64,000 nucleotides of DNA from Toxonevra muliebris (lineage: Eukaryota; Arthropoda; Insecta; Diptera; Pallopteridae), in contig OY829327.1 of NCBI GenBank assembly GCA_963691655.1, forward strand, positions 66,414,079 to 66,478,078, read 5' to 3'. Below are positions 1 through 10,992 of this stretch, piece by piece. Every line of letters begins with the position of its first letter. Positions within the stretch are counted from its first letter, which is position 1. Under the pieces are notes generated by a model, which saw only the letters and a program-made list of their open reading frames with translations, was not told the DNA's origin and ran no database searches. A program made the position numbers and the translations under genes.

Positions 1-1293
1 AGAACTTAATCTAAATTCATTGCAATTGCAATTTGCATTTATTTTATTATGTGACAAGGCGAGGCGTCAAATATTGCCTCATTGCAAAACGCACATTGGT
101 GACACACATTCGACTAACTGACTGAACGAACGAAACGAACGAAACGAACAACAGGCGAGTTGTTATCGTTGTTGTCGCTCCTGCTGCTACTACTACGGCT
201 GTTCTGCTGTTTGATGTGGATATGATGAAGATGCTAAAGCTGATGATGATGATGCTGTCGTGTTGTTGTTGTTGTTGATGATGTTATTGAAAACAACAAA
301 AAGCAAAAACGACAACGCAATTTGCTGATGTTGCTGATGACGAATATAATAATAATGATGATGCTGCTGTTATTGGGTATTCTTCTGCTGGTATTGCTGT
401 TGCTATTGCCGCTGTCGTTATCGTTGTTGTCGCTGTTGTATCGCGCAATTATTTTTTTTTACTACAAAAACAAGTGACACAGTTTCAATGTGATTTAGTC
501 TAGCCCAAAGCCGGTCGTTCATAAAATGTGCATGACTTACTACATACTCATACGACACTCAACAACGAACAACGACAGCGACAACGACGACGAACCAAAA
601 TAGTAAAAAATATTTAAGGAATATATTACATGGTGACATGTGCTGCTCACTGCTGCCACTGCTATATATGCAAATGTGCGTGTGTTTGTGTGTGGATGTG
701 AAAAATATGCCAATGGTTTGGCATATCATCAATATTTGTCATTAATATTAAAGAAATTCACTAAATGTTATGTTGATTTCTCGTTGTGCAGCTGAGTTAC
801 AAACGTGACTGACGACGCTAGCTATTACTGAGTACGTCTTTAGTAGCGATGGTATAAATATATTGTAATTCTAATTGTACTTGTGCATGAGGCGTGTCTG
901 TTTAAATATTAAAATGTTTGTATTGAATTTTTCAGCTTCATCTATTTACATACACAATTTCGAAATCTCATTGTTGATTCATAATGATACTTTAGTTAAA
1001 AAATTTCTTAATCGCTTAAAATAAGTCGTGACAAGTCGTAAAGAAACCAAGGCTTGTTTAAAAATTTCCCGTGGTGAAAGGATGAATCGTCTGTGGATTA
1101 GGGCAACAATCGATGGCGTATTACAGAATATGTGAAAATAACGACTAATGTCGTTAAATACGTTTTTGAGTAAATTTTATTTCAATTTGAGTTGGTGGTC
1201 GTAATCAAGAAAAAATGTTTTAAGTTTTAGTTTTTCTATAGTCGACTTAAGCAGTTCTTCCTTTTCATCACAGAATCTATGAAAAATAGTTAA
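1..1293. other. Noncoding flank with triplet-rich block
   Basis: I see no gene. Positions 140..470 are rich in CTG, GAT, GTT and CAA triplets on both strands, a texture common in fly introns and in opa-type repeats, but no reading frame stays open. The remainder is A+T-rich unique-looking sequence up to the pogo-like element. Confidence 0.5.
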
Positions 1294-1700
1294 TAGGGTA
1301 AAGTGGAGTACCTTTGGCACCGGGGCACATTTGCCATTTTTAGTGTGACCACGCCTTAAAAGCCAAAAAGTTAAAATGCAGAAAAAAGCTTAATTTGATT
1401 TAAAGAAACGTTGCGAACTTTGAAGGTTCTACTTTAACTCTTCTTAGATTAATAGGTGTTTTTTAAAAAAGAGTAACAAAATTTGTTAGCACTACTCTTT
1501 AATGTTAACAAAATAAAAGTGCGTTTTGTGAAAATAAGAGAAGATAAATTGAAAAAGAAAAAAAATGATCAAGAGCATTTGGGGCACATTTGACTTTTAC
1601 TAAAGGGGCACATTTAACAAATATCAAATGTCCCTCATATTTCAAATTTACGTATTTACAATACAATTGTTATATTTCTTACTTATATATTTTTAAAGAT

Positions 1701-1836
1701 ATGGTACGTAGCTACATAAAGGAGACAAATCGAAGCGAAATTGATGAAACGAAAGTGAAGAGAGCTATTTCAGATATTACAACATGATACGGCGACATCA
1801 GCCTCCGAAAAATATGGGGTAAAGAAGACAACATTT
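1701..1836 (+). pseudogene. pogo-type transposase HTH remnant
   Basis: From the ATG at 1701 the frame reads MVRSYIKETNRSEIDETKVK followed by RAISDI and then a stop; after a frame change it continues as SASEKYGVKKTTF. The pattern of a basic start, a helix with KVKRAI, and AxEKYGVxKTT is that of the psq/CENP-B-like helix-turn-helix that opens pogo-family transposases and binds the terminal repeats. The domain is cut by a stop after about 29 residues, and I cannot follow a central CENP-B or catalytic domain downstream. It lies inside the TIR-bounded element at 1296..3866, which supports the assignment. It could also derive from a domesticated psq-domain gene, but the TIR context makes a transposon more likely. 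Confidence 0.6.
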
Positions 1837-2227
1837 AAATCTTCATTCATATTAAATCTTGGAGTCGTACCCCTTTTCCAATCCCATCCACGTTTTTCCG
1901 GTAGTATGGCATTGCTAATCGACATCATTGCGCGAAATTTCAGTGCTGTACCGTAAATGGTTCTAGATATGTACCCAAAAAAGCATATAGTTTGTATGGG
2001 AGGTACTACAATCACTTGTAATTTTTAATTCAGGCTATGCCAGAGACATAATGCGTCATAATGAAATTTTAAATGAAAATTTTGCTAAATATAGAGCAAA
2101 TTATACTAATAATAGTCAGAACAGAAAAATAAAATAATAGTAATAAAATAATAATGTGTCATTGTACAAATTCGTGTTAATCTCTGCTGAGGTTTCAGTG
2201 TTATTTCGAGATATATACAAATATTTT

Positions 2228-3750
2228 AATCCAGGGGGAGGGCTATAGGTGCTGAAGCCCTCCCCTCCTCCCCCCTGAACCCGGCAATCTTATATTAAAC
2301 AGTAATTTTTGAGAAATCAAAAATATTTAAATTTTTCCAAAAAAAAGCCACCAGCAGTGTATAAACGAAAAACTTTTGGATTTAAAACATTATTTTATAT
2401 TATACTTTATTTTAATAATAATCATTTAATATAAATATTAAAATGGGGTCGGATATTTGAATCAATTCTGATTAGCCGCCATGCTGAGCGTGCCTATAGG
2501 ATGCACGTTACAGTGCAACTGGTTATTAAATACATTCAGACTACATTGAATCTGCAATTTCAATGCCAGTCTTACTTTTAGAAAGCTTGATAATGATCTA
2601 GTTTTTGTATTGAATTTTGTATTGAATTTTAGTCTTATATTGGTTTAACTTTTCCGTTTTTGCCAGTTTTTGATCTGAATTCTGGTTTGATTGTAAGTCA
2701 GAATTTTGTTTTATTTTAGTTTGTATTTTAATCTGAATTTGGTTTGAATTTTAATCTGAATTTGGTTTGAGTTTTAATCCATGTTTGGTCTAAATTTTGA
2801 TTTGATTTCCAGCGTTTGTAGACCAGCGTTTGATCTGATTTCTGGTCTAAATTTTGGTTTGCTTTTGATTTGTATTTGGCGTCTTTTTAGCCTCAGCTTT
2901 AATCTAACTCTTAGTTTGAGTTTTGGTCAATATTTTCGTCTGAATTGGCTTGATTTTGATACTATTTTGGTCTGAATTTCGGTCCGAAATCGGTCTGAAT
3001 TTTGTTTTAAAATTTGGCTGAATTCGTCGGGAATTTCGGTCTAGTTTTTATTTATGTTAAAATTTTTTGATGTAAATATTTATCAAATATTCCTACTCGT
3101 TTTTGGTCTGAGTTTTTGGTCACTTTCGTTCGGTATTTGGTGCCCTTTTAGCTTAAATTTTTGTCTAACTATTGGTTTGATTTGTTGGGTTTTTAATCTG
3201 AGTTTTGACCTGAATTTGATCTCATTTTGGTCTATTTTTGTGGAATTTCGGCCCAATTCGTGATCTGAACATTGTTTTTTTTTTCACCGGTTGTTGCCCG
3301 ATACCCTAAAGCGTGTACGGATCTCGTTGAAATTTATAATGAATTGGTTTTTTTGTCAAATTAAGATATATTTACATTTTAAGTAATGTATAACGTAATT
3401 AATTTTTCATAAAAATTAAGTGCTTGGTTGTGGAGTTGTGAGATCGTAAACTCACCACCAGGCCGATATTAATAGTGATGTCGATGCTAAGCGTGATATA
3501 AATATATATTTTAAAAATTCGTTTAAATTACTATCTGTTACTGTTATCTTAATTTAATTTTTTTTATGGTTTTTGTTTCTACCAAAAATGACCCAAAAAA
3601 TAGAGATGTATCAAATTGTTTCATCAAAATTTTTTCTCAAAGGAAATTAAAATTTCCTTCAAATCGTTTTCTCAAAATAGATCATTTAACAATATAAATC
3701 CATTAGAAAAGTCATAATCAAGATTTTGATCAGAATTTGGTTCTTTTCTT
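2228..3750 (+). repeat. Dispersed repeat, copy 1 (GGTCTGAATTTT-rich)
   Basis: This block matches 61193..63330 in direct orientation in several collinear pieces: the C-rich start with CAGGGGG, the stretch around 2380..2460, the core at 2781..2975 where both copies keep a nearly identical 64-codon frame, and 3310..3745. Much of the middle (2600..3260) is a degenerate tandem array of a roughly 12-bp unit such as GGTCTGAATTTT. The conserved short frame is probably a by-product of that array, not a gene. Copy 1 lacks about 890 bp present in copy 2. Confidence 0.75.
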
Positions 3751-3868
3751 GGTTTGAACTTCGAACTTCAGTGTTTTAAAAACAGTAACATCTTTTAGAA
3801 TCTATCAATAACTTTTGGAATTGCAGGCTTTTGAAAATTAAGTGTCAAAGGTACCCCACTTTATCCTA

Positions 3869-4740
3869 CAGCAAAAGTAAATATAAAAATCTACGATAAT
3901 ATGTATACAAAAGTTCTAGAAAAACTTTGTGTATACCAACGATATGTATTCTTGAATAATATGATTAATGCGAAGAAGATGTTGAGACAAATAAGAGAAA
4001 AGTGTTGCGATTGGGACGAACTGTGAATTTAAGTTGGCACTACTTAAAAAAACCATCGGGTGTTGATCAAGGAGAATAAGTTTCAAACTTTCAACATCAG
4101 CCGCACTGTAAATAGATGATGATTATAGCACATTAAGGCAATGCATTAAATTTGTTTCCAAAACCAAAAACTGACTTAATATTTGCATATTTGCAACTCT
4201 CATTCGTGATAAATTTTATCACCTTCAACGAATAAATTTTGTAAAAAAATATTTGTTCAAAAAATATGCAAAATTCATATATCAAAACAAACACACGAAC
4301 ATAACTTGAGACATAACAAAAGCAAAATCAACAAAATAATATCGAATATGATAAATTGAATGCACTGAAAAATTTATGTGTTGCAATTTATGTTACAAAT
4401 TTTTTTTAAATTTTATTGTGTGTCTAACATTTTATTGCTATTGTTGTTGTTATCATGCAACCCCATTAGCAGCGACAACAGTACTCCCCATATACCATAA
4501 AAATCAACAGACACACACACAGTCACACCTACTCACTGGGGCGCTCATGCTACAGTCGGAAAATAAAACTTTATGTAGTTAAATTTTATCCCTTTTACCC
4601 TAATTTCGTTGACAACACTGGTTGCTATTGCTGTTCTAATTTCGATAAAAGTATACAAAAATATCAAATTTACATAGGTATGAGTGCGATAGTAAATAAA
4701 AAGTAAAAAAACCGCAACATATTTAAATAGAGCAACAATA
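3869..4740. other. Noncoding, no recognised feature
   Basis: A+T-rich sequence between two transposon relics. A 68-codon frame at 4376..4582 is low-complexity cysteine/tyrosine/threonine sequence and is not supported as a gene. Confidence 0.4.
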
Positions 4741-5019
4741 TACAGTATGTTTTAAAATTATTCGCACCCTAAAGAATATTTAAAATAAAGCATAACAACA
4801 AGCAGTGAATGATTTTTTAAAAATCGCAAAAATTTATCCACATACGGAGTCCTAGCTGTTATGACCTAAATGCCAAAAAATCTATAAATAACCGTTTTTT
4901 TCAAACCAATACTATAATAACAATAACCATAATAACAATTATAACCAAGCAACTAATAATAAGTATCAGCAAAAAACTCCTTTCCATAACGACTTCATAG
5001 GATACCTGGGTTCGATCTC

Positions 5020-5045
5020 CCGCGCAGAAGAATTTTTTAATTTTT
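5020..5045 (+). other. B-box-like tRNA T-arm fragment
   Basis: GGGTTCGATCTCCCGC resembles an RNA polymerase III B box, but no A box or tRNA fold is seen upstream. It is inside the Tc1-like element and is probably a tRNA-derived scrap. Confidence 0.25.
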
Positions 5046-5638
5046 TTTTTAATTGATCAGATCGAAATTAAAACAATTCACTTTTTTTTATTTATTTACA
5101 AACATCAGGTTTTTCGTTAGTAACAATTCTGTTTACGTATATTAAGTGTTGGCTATCAAGTTATATTGGTTAGTCATAATGTTTATTGGTAACCAAAACG
5201 AGTTTTAGCTATTTATAGTGGTTCTTTTCAACCAAAACCTATTGTGGTTGTTCATAATGGTTAAAAATGATTTTAAGCCATTACAGCTAAATTTGGAACG
5301 ATTTTTCCCCACAACAATATCAAGGCAAAAAAATATTTTTATAAATAAAATACGAATGTAAAATGATGGGGTGTGAATAGTTTTATGTCTTTATATTTGG
5401 ATAATTAAAAAAAACGTATTAATACCCACATTTTTTGAACATAGAATAATGAACAGTAATGTAGCTTTCAAAGCTACCTAAAGAGAAAAATATTTGCTTA
5501 TATTTAAAACATAATAACACTTTCCCTGGCTGGTTTAAAATAAAAGTGGAATATAAATTGAAAATGATTTAAGTAATATGCATTAAGAAAAAATTAAAAA
5601 TGCCATTTAAGGATGTGATATACTATTGTATTATTATT

Positions 5639-6130
5639 TTAATATTTTATTGAATATTCTTTATTGTTGATTACAGCCAAACAACACCGCGGGATAGAAT
5701 CAATCAGTTTCTGGCAAGTGGTAACCGAAATAACCTGACAGGCATCCTTTACAAATAACCAAAGCTGATTACTGTTTGATGGGTTCTTACCTCTTTTACC
5801 TCCCGTCATAAATTCTACAACGGATTTAGGTCTGGCGATTGAGAAGTCCAGCATAAAAGATTACGGTGTATTTTTTTCAAACTTTTGTTTAGCACGCTTC
5901 GATGAGTGTTTCGAATCATTATCTTGCTTAAACACCCACCGAAGTTGCATATTTTTCAAGGCAAAAGGGGCATGACGTTATTGAGTATGCCAATATAGTC
6001 ATAAGCTCTAATTACATCTCCATCAGATCGATAGCATCTACGCCATAGTATGAGAAACATCTCCATACCAGCCCCATACCATATAGATGAGTTTTTGTTT
6101 ACACACAATACTTAATTTCTCATTGTGCTA
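5639..6130 (-). pseudogene. Tc1-type (DD34E) transposase, C-terminal part, broken
   Basis: Reading leftward from about 6130, successive frames give MVWG, YYGVDAID, LRWVFKQDNDSKHSSKRAK, then TSQSPDLNP, and finally a run ending CQKLIDSIPRCCLAVINNKEYSIKY before the stop. These are the standard landmarks of Tc1 transposases: the second catalytic Asp in QDND(P)KH, the SPDLNP(I)EN box with the third catalytic residue, and the CxxLxxSMPRR...KGY tail. The frame shifts at least twice between the second and third landmarks. In the SPDLNP frame the codon for the catalytic Glu is TAG (5817..5815), so the active site is lost. The N-terminal paired-like HTH was not found. Orientation opposes the left-to-right reading of the element. 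Confidence 0.75.
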
Positions 6131-7017
6131 GAAGATATTTCAGATTTTTTCCCTCCACCACTTTTACACTATTTTAGAGCATCCAATAAGTTTAAAGGTT
6201 GCTTCATAATTTTTCGTTTTTTACGTTACAATGCTAGAACGAGAGTAATTTCTATCTTTTTGATTCGTGCCGCTGAATCAACAAACTGAAAATCAAATTT
6301 ATTTCATATTCTCAAAATATGTAAAATATTTCCATAAAATTTCATTAAGATCGGAACACTACAACTTAAGTTACTGCAATTTATAGCGCGATATCTCTGA
6401 AACTTTAAACGCGATTATATCGAAATCGTATTTTTCTTTCTCGTTTCTCGAAAACCAGTTTACCGATCAACCTGAAAATTTGAGGTGTGTTGTTCTCATA
6501 TACAATAGTTAGCTCGTAAACGGAGGGAGCAAAATTTTTAATTTTCCGGCAGGAAACAATTTCTGGAACATTGTAAATCGATTTTTTTTTTTGGGAAAGT
6601 CATCGTCATTTACGTAATATTTTTTTGCGAAACCCTTTGTTCTAGGGCAATGTGAATAATCAAATTTTTTTTTATTTTAGTTAAGCCGTTCTCGATATAT
6701 CATGGTCACTGCAAACGATTCGGTAATTTGTAGTTCGTTTGAATAATATTATGATTACATACTTGAAAAAATTAATTTCCCGAGCCCAATCGTATATAAC
6801 CTAAACACAAATGTTACCTTCTTATAAACAAAAATAAGTAGAATTCTGAATTTATATAAAAAATTTCACAATTTCCTTATTAATTTGCACAGCCAGAACC
6901 AGAAGCTCAAAACTAATTAAATAAAGTTTCAATAAACATGCTGAATATTTGTGTAGATATTCAAGACTTTTTTTTACTCTTTGTTGTGGGGTGCGAAAAT
7001 TTTTTGGACATACTGTA

Positions 7018-10000
7018 TATATTTCATTTTCTCTCTTACGTCCACGTTCTTTTTCATATGCACAAATAAGGTATTTGCAAATTTATTTACTATTTGCGAA
7101 AAAATCAAACAAAATATTTAAAAACTCTCTCTAAAAATCGCGTAAAAATTCTACCAAAAATAACTACAGCTATCTATAAGTATTAAAAAATATCGCTAAA
7201 TTATAAAAAATTTGATTGGTCACAATTCAATGAACCTGTGCTGTTCCTGTAAATGTCCTTAACTATTGTTTCAAATATTGTTTAGAAAGTTATCCGGGGA
7301 TTACTGTGAATACATTTGTACATATTCGAGTATGTGCAAAAACTGCAGCACAAGCAAAAAAAAAAAATATTAATATTAGCTAAACAGAAATAAAAAATGT
7401 TTAAAACTGTATTGAATTCGAAGAGAAGCAGGAATAGAGTAAAATAATACTTGAAAATTGTAATGGTTTGTTTAGTTTCTGCATATGATTATTTGTTATT
7501 GCAATGGTTGTTACTGCCGTGATCTAAAAAATATTTTCATGTTGTAACGGAATTTTTGTATAAAATATACTAAAAATGCATTTTGATTTATTTGTTTATT
7601 TATTTTCAAATGCATTGGAATGCAAATGCTTTCGGTGTGCATTTGTGATTTTTAGAGGTCTCCACGAATTTTGTAATATGAGTAGGTACATACTAATTTT
7701 ATAGGTACATTTGAACTTATTGTTGAATCGACTTAGGATCCGAAAAATAAGTCGATGTAACAACTAGAACCGAGAGAAATAATCCCCTTAACAAGAATTT
7801 TAACAGATCAACGATATTGAAAGAATTTCATGTCCTAAAGTGAACTGCTCAATCACCAGATCAGAATTCAGTTGTATATATTTAAAGTGGCATTAACAAT
7901 TAAAGCAGATTGTGAGCTTCAGTAATAGTAGCATAATAGACCCCTCCTGCAGAATTGCTAAGGATTAGTTGATCCTATGTCTAGCCAGTGTGTCGCTGGA
8001 AGGGCAAAAATTAAAGGCATACTTTTTTCTCTTTATAATATTATATATTGAGCAATTAAAACTATTACCAAAAAATATTAGATCAGCGGTTATCAACATT
8101 TTCAAATTCAATATTTCTGTAGTAAAAATGAAAAACAGCCTAACTCGACTTCAGATTATACATACTTTTATTACATATTTTTGATTATAATTGCAAATTT
8201 TTAAGGATTTTCGGGATTATATGGTATATGGTTTTAAGAATGGTCTTTGATTTGAGAATAGAGTGTTTCGAAAGAGTGCTATAGTTTCTTTAATATTTCT
8301 ATTTAAAGATATTAAACTCGGCGAAAACACGTACAACCACAAATGTTTTTATGGCAAATTATTTTTTAAGGAACTGCAACTGCAAATAAAAATGTTACTA
8401 AAATGTTCGTTCTCCTGATTTCACCTTATCATTTTGACAGTAATGTATAGTTCATGAGTTCCTCTTTTTTAAATTATTATTTACTTCTATTGGATATAAT
8501 AGTAATGTATAGTTAAATAGAATACAAAATATTACAAAGTAAGAAAATCAACAAAAATTGGGGACTAATTAAAATAAATAATTAAAGTAACTAATTAAAG
8601 TATTTAATGTGTATACAAAACAACTTCCCCTATACTAATTCTACGTATATACATATAATTACAAAACTAGCTTATGTGTATTTATGTATATATCTATTTA
8701 GTATGTACATATATCAATGAGATTCGGAGGCGCCCTTTTTCTTATATCCGGAAATTCCTAGCCCGTAAAGAAGCGTTGACGTTCAATAGATGAACGATTC
8801 ATTTACTGTTACTTCATTTTAATCTTCATTAGCGTCTGAACCTCTTCTTGCTATTCTTTTCCATTTTCTTTCTCTTTTTGCTTTTTTTTATTTATTTTTT
8901 GGGCAGCTACTGTAATTGCCAGTTGATTAACCGTAAATTTAATGGTCAACAAACTTACCGTTAAAAGTATTTGCTATGTTTATGTTTATATATATTCATG
9001 TGCATATGTTCCAGTATGTGTATGTAAGTGTGTATATATATATTCATGTATGCATGGCATTATGGTTTCTTTTGTTTTTCGCCACTTTTTGGTATCCAGG
9101 TACAATTCAGGTAAAAATGACGAGACTCATGTTTGTTTTTGTATTTTTTTGTTGTTCTTCTTTCACATGTCAATAAATTAAGATATACATACATCCACTT
9201 ATGTTGGGTTAAAACCTGCTCATAGATTTGGGTTTTTGTTGTTGTTTTTTTTTTTTGTAAGTAGATATACGATTTTCATTTTCATCTTCTTATTTTATTC
9301 TTTGTTATGAAAGAGATAATCTTCAACAGATTGGAATTTAATTTAGAAGAAGTAAAACAAAAATATTAAACAGAAGGGTTTTGACCTTATTTTCGGATAA
9401 AAAATAGTAACAAATTGAAATTGAATACTTTACGCACGAATATTATTCGTGGAATTTCGGAAATTGTCATGCATTCTTCGAAAAACTGAAATATGGAAGA
9501 AAATGTAATACTCAGAACACGAGTTTTGCTTGTTTTGAACTAAAGTGTATTAACCTTTAACCTTTCGGAATTAAAGAAAACATCACCTGTTGCAGCAGCT
9601 GCAAAAGCATTCCTTTGTCCTTTCCCCTTCTGTGTCTAGATAGGCATATACATACATACCAAAAGAAAAATTCCTATTGTGAGCATTCCAGTTTCAATTA
9701 TTTACACACATGCATGCACATAGGCTAGCACACACCCGTAGTGTTGCTTGGCTCAACACTTCTGGTTGGATAAATAAATGAAAACAAATGCCAGCGCTGA
9801 AAGATAAATCGAGGAAGTCCCAAACAATTTCATATCATTTGTAAAACTCCCTTGCTTTTCACTCATTGTTAGCATTCGATGCTCTGCTTTTTTTAATTTT
9901 GATTAGAAAACAAGCCTCATTGGGGAATATATTCTGACACATAAAATTTCTCATAAATTGATTGTATTGCGTAGTGATGTAAAATTATGCCTAACAAGTT

Positions 10001-10114
10001 CAATAAAAATCATAATAACTTAGAAACGCCCATCGCGGTTATTCAACTTTTGAAACATACACATAGTTACAAAGAAATAGGAGTGAAATGTTTCCATGGA
10101 AATGAAATGAAACA
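7018..10114. other. Noncoding, low-complexity stretches only
   Basis: No gene or element ends recognised. 8640..9060 is rich in ATATGTATAT-type alternation, which yields the overlapping tyrosine/valine-rich frames at 8942..9181; these are not credible genes. Confidence 0.4.
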
Positions 10115-10116
10115 TA

Positions 10117-10990
10117 CGAGGGAACTAACAAAAGTTGGCTAATATGGTGGACGATTTATAATAATATTGCGATATTTCATTTAAAATTTCAGGAAGATCG
10201 GAGACGAGAAAAAGTAGAACTAATGATGTAAGATCGGCAGAAACCCTACCGCCAACACAACAATAAATTCGGTTGATTATTTGTTATGAATGCCAAGGTT
10301 GTGCAATGAATATTAGAAATTTCTCTGAGATACACGAAGTATGGCTCGATGTGTTTCACGAATTTTGAGTGACGGTTGAAAAGAGGCACGTGTCCATTTC
10401 GTTCGAAAAGAGCAGATTTAGCATGGTTCTATAACCAAAAAGTAGTATATGGCATGGAGCCCAAAAGGCCCAAAATCCACCCATCAAAGCAAAAGTAAAA
10501 GTAAACAACAAAAGTGATGATGTCGATTTACTTCTACGGGGGAAAAATAGTAGCTGCTATTCCCGTGAAAACTTGTCGAACGGTAACTGCTAAGTGGTAT
10601 ACAGAAAATTGGTTATCACCAGTTTTAAAACATTTGTTGTGAAACCAGGAAAAATGGGATCTGGGTCGAAACTTTTTTCTAGCACCATATTTTCCAAAAG
10701 AAGTGATATTTAAAAAAAATAGATTATTCTAGAAGACAATAGGGACCATGAACATTCAACTTAGTAATGTGGTATTTCCATTGATTTAATGCCAAAATTG
10801 AGAAGCTCAAAATACACGTTTCCTCAAGAATGTTTTGAAAGATGAATCTACCGGCCTCAGAAATGTTTTAAAATTAATGGAAATTATGTTGAGAAAATAT
10901 AATTTATGAAATTAAAAGATATGAAAATGAAATTTTGCTTGTCTATTTTTTCCCAACCAACTTAGCGAGCTTTTGTTAGTCCCTCGTCCA
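10117..10990 (+). mobile_element. mariner-like element with TIRs, internally deleted
   Basis: The left end CGAGGGAACTAACAAAAG (10117 on) and the reverse complement of the right end CGAGGGACTAACAAAAGC (10986 back) are inverted repeats of about 33 bp with a one-base gap, extending through TTGGCTAATATGGTGG and TCGCTAAGTTGGTTGG. TA precedes the left end (10115-10116) and lies at 10991-10992 on the right, with four extra bases (TCCA) between the repeat and that TA. The length of about 870 bp is less than the usual 1.3 kb of mariner, consistent with internal deletion. A transposase remnant lies between on the plus strand. Confidence 0.75.
10300..10902 (+). pseudogene. mariner-type transposase, broken
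   Basis: Short segments in changing frames match mariner landmarks in order: WSPKGPKSTHQSKSKSK (10455..10507), equivalent to the WRxxGSPRPKKxK segment after the first catalytic Asp; MMSIYFYG plus KIVAAIPVKTCRTVTAKWY (10517 on), equivalent to the strand that follows; and a C-terminal segment ERxIYRPQKCFKINGNYVEKI ending at the TAA 10900..10902, in which an expected Trp codon is TGA. Several frameshifts separate these pieces, and the DxxPHS and final Asp boxes are not readable. The protein cannot be functional. The surrounding inverted repeats support the identity. Confidence 0.65.
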
Positions 10991-10992
10991 TA

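Larger units (their letters stand above)
1296..3866. mobile_element. pogo-like DNA transposon relic with TIRs and TA flanks
   Basis: The left end GGGTAAAGTGGAGTACCTTT (1296 on) and the reverse complement of the right end GGATAAAGTGGGGTACCTTT (3866 back) match over about 25 bp with three differences, and each is bordered by TA (1294-1295 and 3867-3868). The subterminal word GGGGCACATTT occurs three times near the left end. An HTH resembling the N-terminus of pogo-type transposases starts at 1701. TA target sites fit the Tc1/mariner/pogo superfamily. The interior from about 2228 is occupied by a repeat also found at 61.2-63.3 kb without these ends, so the copy is probably composite. No DDE domain was recognised. 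Confidence 0.7.
4743..7015. mobile_element. Tc1-like transposon relic with TIRs and TA flanks
   Basis: The left end CAGTATGTTTTAAAATTATT followed by CGCACCC and the reverse complement of the right end CAGTATGTCCAAAAAATTTT followed by CGCACCCC form terminal inverted repeats of about 27 bp, each preceded by TA (4741-4742, 7016-7017). CAGT-starting ends at TA are characteristic of Tc1-type elements. The transposase remnant lies inside on the minus strand. At 2273 bp the element is longer than the usual 1.6 kb, so it probably contains foreign sequence; the stretch 6240..6780 has no transposase similarity that I can see. Confidence 0.75.

Noticed and set aside
2781..2975. Shared 64-codon frame in both copies of the dispersed repeat as a real gene
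   Set aside because: Composed of repeating Phe/Leu/Asn residues from the 12-bp array; no start context or domain.
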